The notes below the pieces were generated by a model. The model saw only the letters and a program-made list of their open reading frames with translations. It had not been told where the DNA came from and did not search any database. From Pollutibacter soli (GTDB lineage: Bacteria > Bacteroidota > Bacteroidia > Chitinophagales > Chitinophagaceae), in NCBI GenBank assembly GCA_029269725.1, contig JARJHS010000004.1, positions 124,001 to 188,000 of the forward strand: DNA of 64,000 nucleotides, given 5' to 3'. Of the stretch, positions 6,875-16,063 are shown in pieces (position 1 is the stretch's first letter; each line of letters starts with the position of its first letter). Position numbers and translations under genes: made by a program.

Positions 6875-8848
6875 TCAACGACCTGCATCAACGGCGAATC
6901 TCAACCCAACATTAAAATTCCTTTCCCTCGCCTGGTAACCTCGTATATCCGCATATTTCTCATTGAACATATTGTTCAGATCACCAAACAATACCAACTG
7001 CTTCAGTATTCGATATTCTGCATGAAGATCAAATGTTTTATACGCTTCCATTTCGAGCGGACTTTCCATGAATCGAGGCTCGTATCGCTTGCCTGTAAAC
7101 CTGGCATTGAGAGCCAGATACAACGCTTTAGTGACATTAACACCACCATGAACATTAAACTGGTGTTTCGGTCTGCGGAATAAATTATTGTAAATAGTGT
7201 CTCCTGTCACTACATAACTAAAAGTAGCCGGATCATATGCATATTTCAGTGTATTTACTTCGCCGGTGAGATAGGTATAATTAACTCCCGCATTCCAGTT
7301 GTCTGCACGAAAACGGCTTTCAACTTCAATTCCATAATCTTTCTGTTGATTATTGTTAAAATATTTATAGTCTGCATAGCTATACTCAATTCCGTCCCTG
7401 ATGTTTCTATGAAAGAAAACAATACGTGTATCCCATTTTCTTTTGAAAGAGAAATTTTGTATCCCTGCTTCATAAGTTGTAGATTTTTCAGGTTTCAGCG
7501 ATTGATTTCCTGAAGCTGCATCATAAAGTTGATAGAGTGAAGGAGCTTTGAATGCACTCGAGACATTGGCAAAAAATTTCAAGTTTTCCAATGCATAAGA
7601 TGGGTTGATGCTGAATGTGAGATTATTTCCAAAGCGTGAATGATGATTATACCTCAGCCCGGCTTCCAGGAAAAAATGATGAAAGTCTTTCAGGAAATAG
7701 GAAGCATAGCCACTGAATATGGAAGCCTTTGCTGAATCGCCTGACAAATGCGTTTCATATGGTCCGAAACCACTGAGCGAATAATAATCCTGGTCGGTTT
7801 GCTGCCGGCGATAATCAATACCCGCAAGAAGTGAATGCTGATCATTCAATTGATGATTGGCATAAAGTTCTGCAAACTGGGTTTTACCAAGGTAGTATTG
7901 CGTACTGAATGTGGTAAAACCAGAAACAAATAATGAATCATCTATATAATTCCTCTTGCTGTTGTTGAAATTATAATTCGCAACGATTGAACCTTTATTA
8001 TATTTCCATGTGAAACCGGTGCCAGCCTGTATATTTTCATTTTTACCTGTATAATCTTTCTCGTCAACAAATGCAGAAGCGTCCAGGTCGTAGTTATAGT
8101 GACTGTATTTTCCGTTAATGCGCCATTCCAGTTTATCGGTTATTCTTAACTGGTAGGCGGCTGATGCCACGTTTTGTTGAAACCCGTCATTATCCCAATC
8201 CGCTTTATCAGTACTATCATAAGCGGCAGAAAAACCTGCTGAGCGCAGATGTTCGTACTGCGCCTGATAGCTGTTTTTACCAGAACTGCCATGCAGACCT
8301 GCACCAAAGCGATAGGTATCATAGGATCCTGCTGTCAAATTTCCGAAGACGGAAACCGGTTTACTGTTGTTTTTTTTGGTGATGATATTGATAACACCCG
8401 CAACAGCGTCCGATCCGTACACAGTCGACTGTGCACCTTTCAGAATTTCTATTCGCTCTATAGTTTGTAGAGGAATATGATTAATGTCGAAAGTTGATGC
8501 AATATTGGAAGGATCGTAACACGGAACTCCATCAATTAAAATCAGTGTGTTCCCTGTTGCGGCGCCTCGCATGTATATGTCCTGGTTGGTACCTAATGCG
8601 TTATTTGCACCGACAATAGTAACACCACTTTGTTGAATCAATAATTCGCTGAGTGTGCGACCACTGTTACGTTCAATTTCTGTTCTGCCGATGACGGTAA
8701 GAACTTTTCCTGTTGAATTTTGTTTTTGGGGAAACCTGTTGGCGGTAACTACTACTTCATCCAGTGCTTTCGAACTGGAGTCCTGCTGTGCATGAAGTAA
8801 CTGTGTAATAAAAAATGCGGTAGTCAAAAATAATAAATGCCTGCTCAA
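6875..8848 (-). CDS. BtuB-like TonB-dependent receptor, predicted cobalamin uptake
   Basis: A 657-residue outer membrane receptor. A signal peptide (to about HAQ at 20) is followed by a TonB-box-like region LDEVVVTANR (29-38), a plug domain with LIDGVPCYD and ERIEILKGAQSTVYGSDAVAGVINIITK (about 100-160), and a beta-barrel ending in FNVGLRFAVDAGR. Plug and length resemble BtuB. A cobalamin riboswitch lies directly upstream on the same strand, so vitamin B12 or a related corrinoid is the likely ligand, with expression switched off when it is plentiful. The only start that keeps the signal peptide is TTG (8846-8848), because an in-frame stop lies five codons upstream. Confidence 0.9.
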   Translation of the reverse strand: MSRHLLFLTTAFFITQLLHAQQDSSSKALDEVVVTANRFPQKQNSTGKVLTVIGRTEIERNSGRTLSELLIQQSGVTIVGANNALGTNQDIYMRGAATGNTLILIDGVPCYDPSNIASTFDINHIPLQTIERIEILKGAQSTVYGSDAVAGVINIITKKNNSKPVSVFGNLTAGSYDTYRFGAGLHGSSGKNSYQAQYEHLRSAGFSAAYDSTDKADWDNDGFQQNVASAAYQLRITDKLEWRINGKYSHYNYDLDASAFVDEKDYTGKNENIQAGTGFTWKYNKGSIVANYNFNNSKRNYIDDSLFVSGFTTFSTQYYLGKTQFAELYANHQLNDQHSLLAGIDYRRQQTDQDYYSLSGFGPYETHLSGDSAKASIFSGYASYFLKDFHHFFLEAGLRYNHHSRFGNNLTFSINPSYALENLKFFANVSSAFKAPSLYQLYDAASGNQSLKPEKSTTYEAGIQNFSFKRKWDTRIVFFHRNIRDGIEYSYADYKYFNNNQQKDYGIEVESRFRADNWNAGVNYTYLTGEVNTLKYAYDPATFSYVVTGDTIYNNLFRRPKHQFNVHGGVNVTKALYLALNARFTGKRYEPRFMESPLEMEAYKTFDLHAEYRILKQLVLFGDLNNMFNEKYADIRGYQARERNFNVGLRFAVDAGR

Positions 8849-8965
8849 TGTTCTTTTATTTTAAATGGAAACAATTGAGACTTGCGTGTAAAACAGAACG
8901 GAAAATGTAAAATGAATTATTTCACATCTCCAGCTTTTCACCCGAAAGCCCGATGATAAATTTTT

Positions 8966-9142
8966 CACCTGGCAGGTCTTCTGGCTCGTTCTATTGTTTA
9001 TCGCCTTCCCATCCCGGATATTATACCGGCACAGTGGCTGTAGAATAAACAATCTCTATCAGAACTTACAGCTACGGGGATAGCGCCGGATTTACACCGG
9101 ACTTCCCTTTTAATGACAAAAACCATTCACGGTCTGTCAACC
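8966..9142 (-). promoter_or_regulatory. Cobalamin riboswitch
   Basis: On the minus strand the conserved core reads GGGAAGTCCGGTG...AATCCGGCGC...CCCGTAGCTGT (about 9114 down to 9070). A variable arm follows, and the B12 box AGCCAGAAGACCTGCC lies at about 8971-8986. A P1-type helix candidate starts near GACAGACCG. It ends about 120 bp before the start of the BtuB-like receptor gene. Such elements repress B12-uptake genes on binding adenosylcobalamin. Exact ends are approximate. Confidence 0.93.
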
Positions 9143-9200
9143 AAATGAGCGGCAAAGATGGGGAATGGGAGGGAGAATCGGAAATTATATTGGAAATAGG

Positions 9201-9388
9201 AAAGGCAGAAGGCAGGAGCAGGGAGGCAGGGGATTCAGTAGCAGACTAAAGTAACAAGTATGTTTTTTTTGAGATTTCCGCTGGTAGAAACTATTGAAAG
9301 TTTTGTCATTTCAAATCTGTTTTAAAATTAGAGCATATGACTTAATACTAAAATCTAACTCTCCTGCCTCCCCTCTCCTTACTCCTCA
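9201..9388. repeat. Inverted GGCAGGAG / CTCCTGCC phrase element
   Basis: A purine-rich cluster at 9203-9234 (AGGCAGAAGGCAGGAG, then GGGAGGCAGGGG) is answered by a pyrimidine-rich cluster at 9361-9388 (CTCCTGCCTCCCC). GGGAGGCAGG at 9221-9230 pairs with CCTGCCTCCC at 9363-9372. A near-identical element with a perfect 21-bp arm occurs near 43.6 kb. It fills the gap between the riboswitch and the permease gene, where no ORF is supported. Confidence 0.65.
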
Positions 9389-9411
9389 CTATTTTATCTA
9401 TCTTCCCTCAC

Positions 9412-10773
9412 ATGATCAACAAATCTTCACGCCCGATGCTCGGTCTCTTCGATCTCACAATGATCGTTGTGAGCCTGGTGATTGGCATGGGCATCTTCCG
9501 GACTCCCTATGATGTGGCGAAAGCCGCCGGCAATTCCTGGATATTTTTTGCTGTATGGATTTTTGGTGGGATCATAGCCCTCTTCGGCGCTTTGACTTTT
9601 GCAGAGATTGGAAGCCGTTATCCTGTAACAGGCGGTTTTTATAAGATTTTCTCCTACTGCTACCATCCTGCAATTGCGTTCATGATCAATTGTATAATAC
9701 TCATCAGTAATGCCGCTTCTGTAAGTGCAGTTGCACTTGTGGGTGCCGGGTATCTGCAAGGTCTTGTGCCGGAGCAATATCATCATGAGTATTTCCGCCA
9801 GGGCGTCGCATTAGGCGCTGTCATTCTTTTCTTTTTTGTTAATTATCTCGGTTTTAAAATGAGTGTGCGGACCCAGAATATTCTGATGCTCACAAAAATT
9901 GCGATCCTGTTATTTGTTTGCCTGGGGATTTTTATGCCCGGCACCCAGGACTCACCGGTAACAGTAGCCGAATCTGTCACCACTTCATCGATAGAGTATG
10001 TGCGAGCCTTTGGTGTAGCACTGATTGCAGTTTCATTTTCTTACGGTGGTTATCAGCAAACCATCAACTTTGGAGGGGAAGTAAACAATCCACAGAAAAT
10101 AATTCCCCGTGCTATTTTTATGGGTATTGCCATTATAGTGGGGTTATACCTTCTTACTAATTTTTCTTATTTCAGGGTGCTTGGTCTCGACGGGATTCAA
10201 CTGTCAAAGACAGACCTTGCAGCAAGGCATGCTCAGCATATGTTCGGTCCGCACGCTTACAACATTATGAGTTTTCTGCTTTTTTTTAGTGTACTGGGAT
10301 ATGTAAACATAGGATTGATGAGTAATCCGCGCGCAATGTATGCCATGGCAGAAGAAAAAGTTTTGCCAAAAGCATTAATGAAAACGAATCAGCGCCAGGT
10401 GTTAACGGTATCGCTGCCAATCTTTGCTGCTTTTGCCGTTCTTACGCTCATATTTGCCAATGAGTTCGAGAAAATTCTTGACCGCGTAATTTTTCTTGAT
10501 AGTATCGGTCTTGCAACTGCTGTCGGTTCAATATTTATTCTCAGAAAAAAAACCCGGTATCTCGACGAGTCCGGAGCCAGAATTTATAAGATGAAATGGT
10601 ATCCGTTTATGCCGCTGGTTTATATTGCTGCCTATCTTTTTGTTTCAGTCAGTATAGTCATCAAGGATCCCGGAGCCGGACTTTTAGGTCTTGGCCTTCT
10701 ATTCGGGTTTTTTCTGATTTATTTATTTGCGAAACGTAACCATAACAAGGCCGGCACCGTCTCAGATAATTAA
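9412..10773 (+). CDS. APC superfamily amino acid permease
   Basis: A 453-residue inner-membrane transporter with about twelve hydrophobic segments. The first helix has the APC substrate-loop motif VIGMGIFRTP (about 23-32); EIGSRYPVTGGFY (about 66-78) and the FSYGGYQQTINFGGEV stretch (about 203-218) are also typical. The ATG lies just after a pyrimidine-rich repeat. Only 5 bp separate it from the downstream PLP enzyme gene, so the two form an operon. The pairing suggests import of a sulfur amino acid or a related compound, but the substrate cannot be read from sequence. Confidence 0.88.
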   Translation: MINKSSRPMLGLFDLTMIVVSLVIGMGIFRTPYDVAKAAGNSWIFFAVWIFGGIIALFGALTFAEIGSRYPVTGGFYKIFSYCYHPAIAFMINCIILISNAASVSAVALVGAGYLQGLVPEQYHHEYFRQGVALGAVILFFFVNYLGFKMSVRTQNILMLTKIAILLFVCLGIFMPGTQDSPVTVAESVTTSSIEYVRAFGVALIAVSFSYGGYQQTINFGGEVNNPQKIIPRAIFMGIAIIVGLYLLTNFSYFRVLGLDGIQLSKTDLAARHAQHMFGPHAYNIMSFLLFFSVLGYVNIGLMSNPRAMYAMAEEKVLPKALMKTNQRQVLTVSLPIFAAFAVLTLIFANEFEKILDRVIFLDSIGLATAVGSIFILRKKTRYLDESGARIYKMKWYPFMPLVYIAAYLFVSVSIVIKDPGAGLLGLGLLFGFFLIYLFAKRNHNKAGTVSDN

Positions 10774-10778
10774 TTACT

Positions 10779-11945
10779 ATGGATCTGTCTTATATAATAA
10801 ACGAACTGGGTGAAGAGCGTCATCAGTATTTTAATGCAATAGCACCACCCATTATCCAGACCTCCAATTTTGCTTTTGATACGGTTGACGACCTGCGTAA
10901 TGCTTTCCGGGATGAGATGGCTGGATATATTTATAGTCGCGGAATAAACCCAACAGTTGACATATTGAGGGAAAAGCTTGCTGCATTGGATGGTGCTGAA
11001 GATTGCCTCGTTTTCAATAACGGTGCAGCCGCTATTTTTGCAGGTGTTTTTGCCCATGTAAAAACGGGCGATCATATTGTTTCGGTGCAACACCCATATT
11101 CATGGGCTGCCCATCTTTTTGATAAGGTCTTACCAAGATTTGGAATCAGTACAACCTATATCGATGGAACGTCTATTGAAAATTTTGAAAGGGCCATCCT
11201 TCCAAATACCAGACTGATTTATCTGGAATCACCGAATTCATGGTTTTTTGATTTACAGGATCTCAGTGCTGTAGCAGAACTGGCCAGGTCGGAAGGTATT
11301 GTTACGTTTATTGATAACAGTTATTGTACACCCCTATATCAGCAACCCATAAAAATGGGGATAGATCTTGCCATGCAAACGGCAACCAAATTTATTGGTG
11401 GACACAGCGATACTTTAGGCGGAGTATTGAGCGGAAGTGGAGAAATGATCAGGAAAATTTTCGATAGTGAATTTCTTTGTGTCGGAAGTGGAATACAACC
11501 TTTTAATGCCTGGATGCTACTCAGGGGATTACGGACCCTGCCAGCCAGGTTGAATCAGATTTCGGCAAGTACAGGAAAGGTCCTGGATTGGCTGAAGTCG
11601 GAACCGAAGATCGAAGAAACCATTTTCCCGCTGGATCCAGGTTTTGCTCAATATGAACTTGCGAGCAAACAGATGAAAGGAGCAGCAGGTCTGATTTCTT
11701 TTTATATAAATATGAACAGGGTAGAGGAGATAGAAGGTTTTTGCAACAGGCTTAAACATATCCGCATGGCGGTTAGTTGGGGTGGTCATGAATCATTGAT
11801 TATTCCGCGATGCTCATCAGTATCCAGAGAAAATTTTAATCCGGATGACAGAACGCATCGAATGCTTAGGCTTTATGTAGGGCTTGAAGATCCCGAATAC
11901 CTGATTACTGACCTTAGACAAGCCCTGACCGGGGAGAATGGGTAA
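10779..11945 (+). CDS. Cys/Met metabolism PLP-dependent enzyme (cystathionine gamma-lyase/synthase family)
   Basis: A 388-residue fold-type I PLP enzyme. The N-terminal PPIIQTSNFAF, the substrate loop YIYSRGINPTVDILREKLAALDGAE, and the PLP-lysine segment ATKFIGGHSDTLGG (Lys about 205) identify the family. Members carry out gamma- or beta-elimination/replacement on cystathionine, homocysteine, methionine or cysteine; which reaction applies here is not clear. It is co-transcribed with the upstream permease (5-bp gap). Length and catalytic residues look intact. Confidence 0.85.
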   Translation: MDLSYIINELGEERHQYFNAIAPPIIQTSNFAFDTVDDLRNAFRDEMAGYIYSRGINPTVDILREKLAALDGAEDCLVFNNGAAAIFAGVFAHVKTGDHIVSVQHPYSWAAHLFDKVLPRFGISTTYIDGTSIENFERAILPNTRLIYLESPNSWFFDLQDLSAVAELARSEGIVTFIDNSYCTPLYQQPIKMGIDLAMQTATKFIGGHSDTLGGVLSGSGEMIRKIFDSEFLCVGSGIQPFNAWMLLRGLRTLPARLNQISASTGKVLDWLKSEPKIEETIFPLDPGFAQYELASKQMKGAAGLISFYINMNRVEEIEGFCNRLKHIRMAVSWGGHESLIIPRCSSVSRENFNPDDRTHRMLRLYVGLEDPEYLITDLRQALTGENG

Positions 11946-12036
11946 ACGGTATGGGTTCTTGACAAGCGATTTTGATAATAGGTTTTTTGGTTGAATCTTT
12001 GTGACCTTTAAAAAAATGCCAGGGGGGTCAGTGTGT

Positions 12037-13518
12037 ATGAAAATCAATATTAGCTACATGAGAATAACGGTTTTTGGAATTCTGCTATTGACAGGATTAA
12101 GCACAAGTACATATGCCCAGAACGGAGATGTGTGGGACTTACGTCGCTGTATTGATTATGGCATGAGCCGTAATATTTCAGTAAGACAGGCTGACATCCA
12201 GGCAAGAATCTCTGAGGTTAACCTTAAAGAAGTTAAGTTACAACAGATCCCGAGCCTTAATCTCCAGGGAAGCCACTCCTTCAATTTCGGCCGAAACGTA
12301 AACCCCACAACGAACATTATTTCGGATAACTCGTCAATGAACCAAAATTGGGGCCTTACTTCACAGGCTCTCCTTTACAACTGGGGGTTTCAAAGAAATA
12401 CAATCTCTGGAAATGACTTCACATACCAGGCCGATCTTGCTGCGATAGAAAAGGCTAGAAATGATATTGGATTAAATATAGCCAATCAATATTTAGCCAC
12501 TTTGCTACAACTTGAGCAAGCTAATATTCTGGAGGTTCAGTTCAACCAGACAAAAGCCCAATACCTGAATACACGTAAACTGGTTGATGCAGGTTCGGTA
12601 CCTGAATTAAATGCTGTAGAACTCGAAGCGCAAATGGCGAGGGACAGTGCTGCTATGGCAGCAACCCAGTCGCAATACGAAATAAATTTGTTGATGCTGA
12701 AGGCATTAATGACAGTGCCGGCAGATACTCCGTTCAGAATAGCCACTCCACCTATTGAGTCGATTCCTGTTGATAATATTCTCGAAACGTCTCCATCGAA
12801 TATCTATGAAATGGCGATGAGAACCCAGCCACAGATCAGGATGAATAATCTGCGTCTGAAGGCATCTGAACAATTCTACCGGGCCGCAAAAAGTTCTTTA
12901 TATCCTTCCATCGCTGCATTTGCACAGGTGAATACCCGGTTTTTTGCCCCATTCGTCTCCCGATTCCCTGTAAACAATGGATTTAAACCATCGAATAATG
13001 GTTATGTAATCGACAACACAGGAAATCAGCTTCCATTATACACACCAGACATTGTAGAAGGCACTCAAAACAATAGTTTTGGACAGCTCTGGAACGGCTA
13101 CGGAAGTACGCTGAATGATAATTTCGGTCAGGCGATTGGACTGTCTTTGAATGTGCCCATTTTTAACGGATGGAGGGTTAAGTCATCGATTGCCCGCGCA
13201 AAGCTGGATATCAGCAGCAAAGAACTGGCCATCGAACAGGAAACCCTTAAACTGAAACAAGACATTTATACTGCGTATCAAAATGCATCAGGTAACTATC
13301 AGACTTTTATTGCACGGGAAAAAGCGGTAAAAACTGCAGAGAGATCCTTTGAACTCGCTTCCAAACGATATGAGTATGGTGTTTTACAAACAATTGAATG
13401 GTTGACGATTCAGAATAACCTGTCACGTGCCAGGGTTGACAGGGTGATTGCTCAGTATAATTACATCTTTAGCATGAAAGTTCTGGAATTCTATAAAGGT
13501 CAGGGTATTAGATTATAA
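12037..13518 (+). CDS. TolC family outer membrane efflux protein
   Basis: A 493-residue secreted protein. The chosen ATG at 12037 follows an AGGGGGG ribosome binding site (12021-12027) and gives a clean signal peptide ending near YAQ. The frame is open upstream to a GTG at 12001, which would add 12 unneeded residues. Two helical repeats rich in Gln/Ala and coiled-coil spacing (about 30-230 and 260-490), with a PIFNGWRVKSSIARAK segment, are typical of OEP/TolC proteins. It is followed after 37 bp by a membrane fusion protein, together two parts of a tripartite exporter or type I secretion system. Confidence 0.9.
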   Translation: MKINISYMRITVFGILLLTGLSTSTYAQNGDVWDLRRCIDYGMSRNISVRQADIQARISEVNLKEVKLQQIPSLNLQGSHSFNFGRNVNPTTNIISDNSSMNQNWGLTSQALLYNWGFQRNTISGNDFTYQADLAAIEKARNDIGLNIANQYLATLLQLEQANILEVQFNQTKAQYLNTRKLVDAGSVPELNAVELEAQMARDSAAMAATQSQYEINLLMLKALMTVPADTPFRIATPPIESIPVDNILETSPSNIYEMAMRTQPQIRMNNLRLKASEQFYRAAKSSLYPSIAAFAQVNTRFFAPFVSRFPVNNGFKPSNNGYVIDNTGNQLPLYTPDIVEGTQNNSFGQLWNGYGSTLNDNFGQAIGLSLNVPIFNGWRVKSSIARAKLDISSKELAIEQETLKLKQDIYTAYQNASGNYQTFIAREKAVKTAERSFELASKRYEYGVLQTIEWLTIQNNLSRARVDRVIAQYNYIFSMKVLEFYKGQGIRL

Positions 13519-13555
13519 AAAGAATACATTTAACCAAGCATAATTTATTTGGATC

Positions 13556-14956
13556 ATGAGCAAGAAAATGATTTGGATCCTGGTGGGGTTGGTAGTGTTG
13601 ATCGTTGCATTACTGGGTTTGAAAAAAGCCGGCATCTTTGGAAAGGATGAGGGAACAAAAGTTTCCGTAGAAAAAGTAACGCGTAAGAATATTACTGAGG
13701 TAGTTACTGCCAGCGGTAAGGTATATCCGGAGATCGAAGTGAAAATCAGTCCTGACGTTTCCGGTGAGATCGTTGAGCTTACAGTGGTTGAAGGGGATAG
13801 TGTAAAGAAAGGACAGTTGCTGGCACGTGTGTACGCTGACATTCTTGCAACACAACGTGACCAGGCGGCCGCCGGTGTAAATCAGCAGCAGGCGCAGGTG
13901 GATAATACTACAGCAGCTTTAGCAGCCTTTAAAGCAAGGATGGAGCAGGCCGAGCGTCAGTACCAACGCCAAAAGCAATTGTTTGATGAAAAAGTAATTT
14001 CAAAATTGGAATTTGAACAGGCAGAAAATGCCTACCTGACTTCAAAGGCCGATTATAACGCAGGTGTTCAGCAGATCAACAGTGGAAAAGCTGGAGTACA
14101 AAGTGCCAGGGCGAGCCTGGAGCGTGCAAATAAAGATTTAAGTCGTACAAGCGTTGTTTCTCCGATGTCGGGTGTAGTATCCCTGCTTAATGTAAAAAAA
14201 GGCGAGCGCGTGGTCGGTAACTCAATGATGGCCGGTACAGAAATGATGCGTATTGCGGACATGAGAATCATCGAAGTACGGGTTGAAGTTGGAGAGAATG
14301 ATATTCCAAAAGTGAGTTACGGTGATACTGCGATTGTCGAGGTAGATGCTTATACGAATAGGAAATTCAAGGGAATTGTTACACAGATTGCAAGTACCAA
14401 TAAGGGAGCGGCTACAGCAACAACGAGTTCTTCTTCAACAGATGTAACCAACTATGAAGTTCGCATCAGGTTATTGCAGGAGTCATATGCCGATCTTCTT
14501 GATCCAAAGCAGCCAAGAAATTTTCCGTTCAGACCGGGTATGAGTGCGAGTGCAGACATCCAGACAAACACGCACGTTAATGTACTCACAGTACCGATTA
14601 ATGCAGTGACTACAAGAGATAAGAATGATACAGCAAAGGCCGGTAAAGGCGCCCAGGGTTCACTGGTGGCAAAGAAAGAATCAAGCCAGGGGAATTCTCC
14701 AGATGCACCCTCTGCAACAAGTACAAACGCAGATGATCTGCAGGAAGTGGTTTTTGTAGTTCAAAAAGACGGAACCGTAAGACGTGTTAAAGTCCGCACA
14801 GATATCCAGGATATAAATCAGATTGAAATTGTCGACGGCCTCAAGGAAGGAGAAGAAGTCGTAACAGGCCCCTATACAACGGTGAGCAAATTGTTAAGGG
14901 ATGGAATGAAGGTGAAAATAGTACCACGAGAACAGCTTTTTGAGGTAAAACAATAG
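13556..14956 (+). CDS. HlyD/MacA-type periplasmic adaptor (membrane fusion protein)
   Basis: A 466-residue protein with one N-terminal membrane helix (about 5-22), a lipoyl-like beta domain (KISPDVSGEIVELTVVEGDSVKKGQLLA, about 63-90), a coiled-coil hairpin rich in Gln/Ala/Arg (about 95-190), the second lipoyl half (VVSPMSGVVSLLNVKKGERV) and a C-terminal membrane-proximal domain. A low-complexity Ser/Ala/Lys insert lies near 365-395. It bridges TolC and an inner-membrane pump. The MacB-type permease/ATPase normally found next to it is absent; a terminator and gpsA follow instead. Confidence 0.9.
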   Translation: MSKKMIWILVGLVVLIVALLGLKKAGIFGKDEGTKVSVEKVTRKNITEVVTASGKVYPEIEVKISPDVSGEIVELTVVEGDSVKKGQLLARVYADILATQRDQAAAGVNQQQAQVDNTTAALAAFKARMEQAERQYQRQKQLFDEKVISKLEFEQAENAYLTSKADYNAGVQQINSGKAGVQSARASLERANKDLSRTSVVSPMSGVVSLLNVKKGERVVGNSMMAGTEMMRIADMRIIEVRVEVGENDIPKVSYGDTAIVEVDAYTNRKFKGIVTQIASTNKGAATATTSSSSTDVTNYEVRIRLLQESYADLLDPKQPRNFPFRPGMSASADIQTNTHVNVLTVPINAVTTRDKNDTAKAGKGAQGSLVAKKESSQGNSPDAPSATSTNADDLQEVVFVVQKDGTVRRVKVRTDIQDINQIEIVDGLKEGEEVVTGPYTTVSKLLRDGMKVKIVPREQLFEVKQ

Positions 14957-14980
14957 AAGAATATTACTGACTATATTTAC

Positions 14981-15013
14981 AGCGTTCCGCGGTTGCGGAG
15001 CGCTTTTTTTTTT
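14981..15013 (+). terminator. Strong intrinsic terminator
   Basis: A 10-bp stem AGCGTTCCGC / GCGGAGCGCT with a GGTT loop is followed by an unbroken run of ten T. It closes the TolC-adaptor operon. The gpsA ATG is only 12 bp after the T-run. Confidence 0.92.
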
Positions 15014-15025
15014 AAAACGATCTGC

Positions 15026-16063
15026 ATGATATTCGGAATGATTGGCAGCGGGAGCTGGGGTACTGCATTGGTAAAAATTCTCACTGATAATGGTCATAAG
15101 ATTTGCTGGTGTGTGAGAAATGAGAAGATGGTGCAGCACCTCGAAAAAAGGCATCACAATCCGAATTACCTGAGTTCCGTTTATTTTGATACGTCTCTGC
15201 TTAGTCTGACGACCTCACCTGCCTCTGTTTTTGAACAGGCTGATCATGTTTTGATTGCAATACCTTCTGCTTATCTGAAAGACTCATTGGAAGGCATAAC
15301 TGAAGATACTTTGAAGGGGAAAAAAATACTTTCTGCAGTAAAAGGTATTCTTCCGGACAATAATCAGCTGCTGAATGACTTTCTTCAATCCGCTTACAAT
15401 GTTTCGCTGGAAAGGTATTTTACGATAATGGGACCCTGTCACGCAGAAGAGGTGGCAGCAGAGAAGCTTTCCTACCTCACTTTTTCGGGGATAAACGAAG
15501 ATGAAACTGCAGCGATAGCAAATTGTTTCAAAACGCCCTATATCAATACGGTTGTAAATACTGATGTCTATGGTGTACAGTATGCAGCTGTACTAAAAAA
15601 TATCTATGCTTTAGGTTCTGGTATCGCGCACGGGCTGGAGTATGGCGATAATTTTCTGAGTGTGTTTATCGCCAATTGCGCTGATGAAATGGCTGGGTTT
15701 TTAAGGTTGGCGGGTGCAAGAAATATTGAGGTTGGTGTACATGCATTGAAAGATGAAATGCATCCGGGAAAATCGCCAAACTATGCGGCATCCGTTTATA
15801 TGGGTGATTTGCTCGTGACCTGCTACTCGTTGTTTTCGCGAAATCGGACTTTTGGGAATATGATCGGGAAGGGGTATTCTGTGCACGCCGCGCGGCTCGA
15901 GATGAATATGTATGCAGAAGGGTATAACGCCTCAAAATGCATTTTTCAGATCAACCGTGAAATGAAATCGGAAATGCCGATCGCTGAAACAATTTACCGG
16001 ATACTCTGGGAGAAACTGCCTGCTGAGGAAGGATTCAAACTGATTGAAGAAACATTGATCTGA
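15026..16063 (+). CDS. gpsA: NAD(P)H-dependent glycerol-3-phosphate dehydrogenase
   Basis: A 345-residue cytoplasmic enzyme that reduces dihydroxyacetone phosphate to sn-glycerol-3-phosphate for phospholipid synthesis. The Rossmann motif GSGSWG is at residues 7-12; the family segments SAVKGI, GPCHAEEVA and the catalytic-lysine region QYAAVLKNIYALGSGIAHGL follow in order. The frame is open upstream to 14993, but that would start inside the terminator, so ATG 15026 is chosen. It ends exactly where the convergent hemW gene ends (no gap). Confidence 0.95.
   Translation: MIFGMIGSGSWGTALVKILTDNGHKICWCVRNEKMVQHLEKRHHNPNYLSSVYFDTSLLSLTTSPASVFEQADHVLIAIPSAYLKDSLEGITEDTLKGKKILSAVKGILPDNNQLLNDFLQSAYNVSLERYFTIMGPCHAEEVAAEKLSYLTFSGINEDETAAIANCFKTPYINTVVNTDVYGVQYAAVLKNIYALGSGIAHGLEYGDNFLSVFIANCADEMAGFLRLAGARNIEVGVHALKDEMHPGKSPNYAASVYMGDLLVTCYSLFSRNRTFGNMIGKGYSVHAARLEMNMYAEGYNASKCIFQINREMKSEMPIAETIYRILWEKLPAEEGFKLIEETLI

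Noticed and set aside
9145-9411. Second riboswitch (SAM type) ahead of the permease operon
   Set aside because: The gap lacks any conserved SAM riboswitch core and is filled by repeat phrases.
12001-12036. GTG start for the TolC gene
   Set aside because: The ATG at 12037 has a strong AGGGGGG site and gives a cleaner signal peptide.
14993-15025. Longer gpsA start
   Set aside because: It would begin inside the terminator stem; the Rossmann motif is correctly spaced from ATG 15026.
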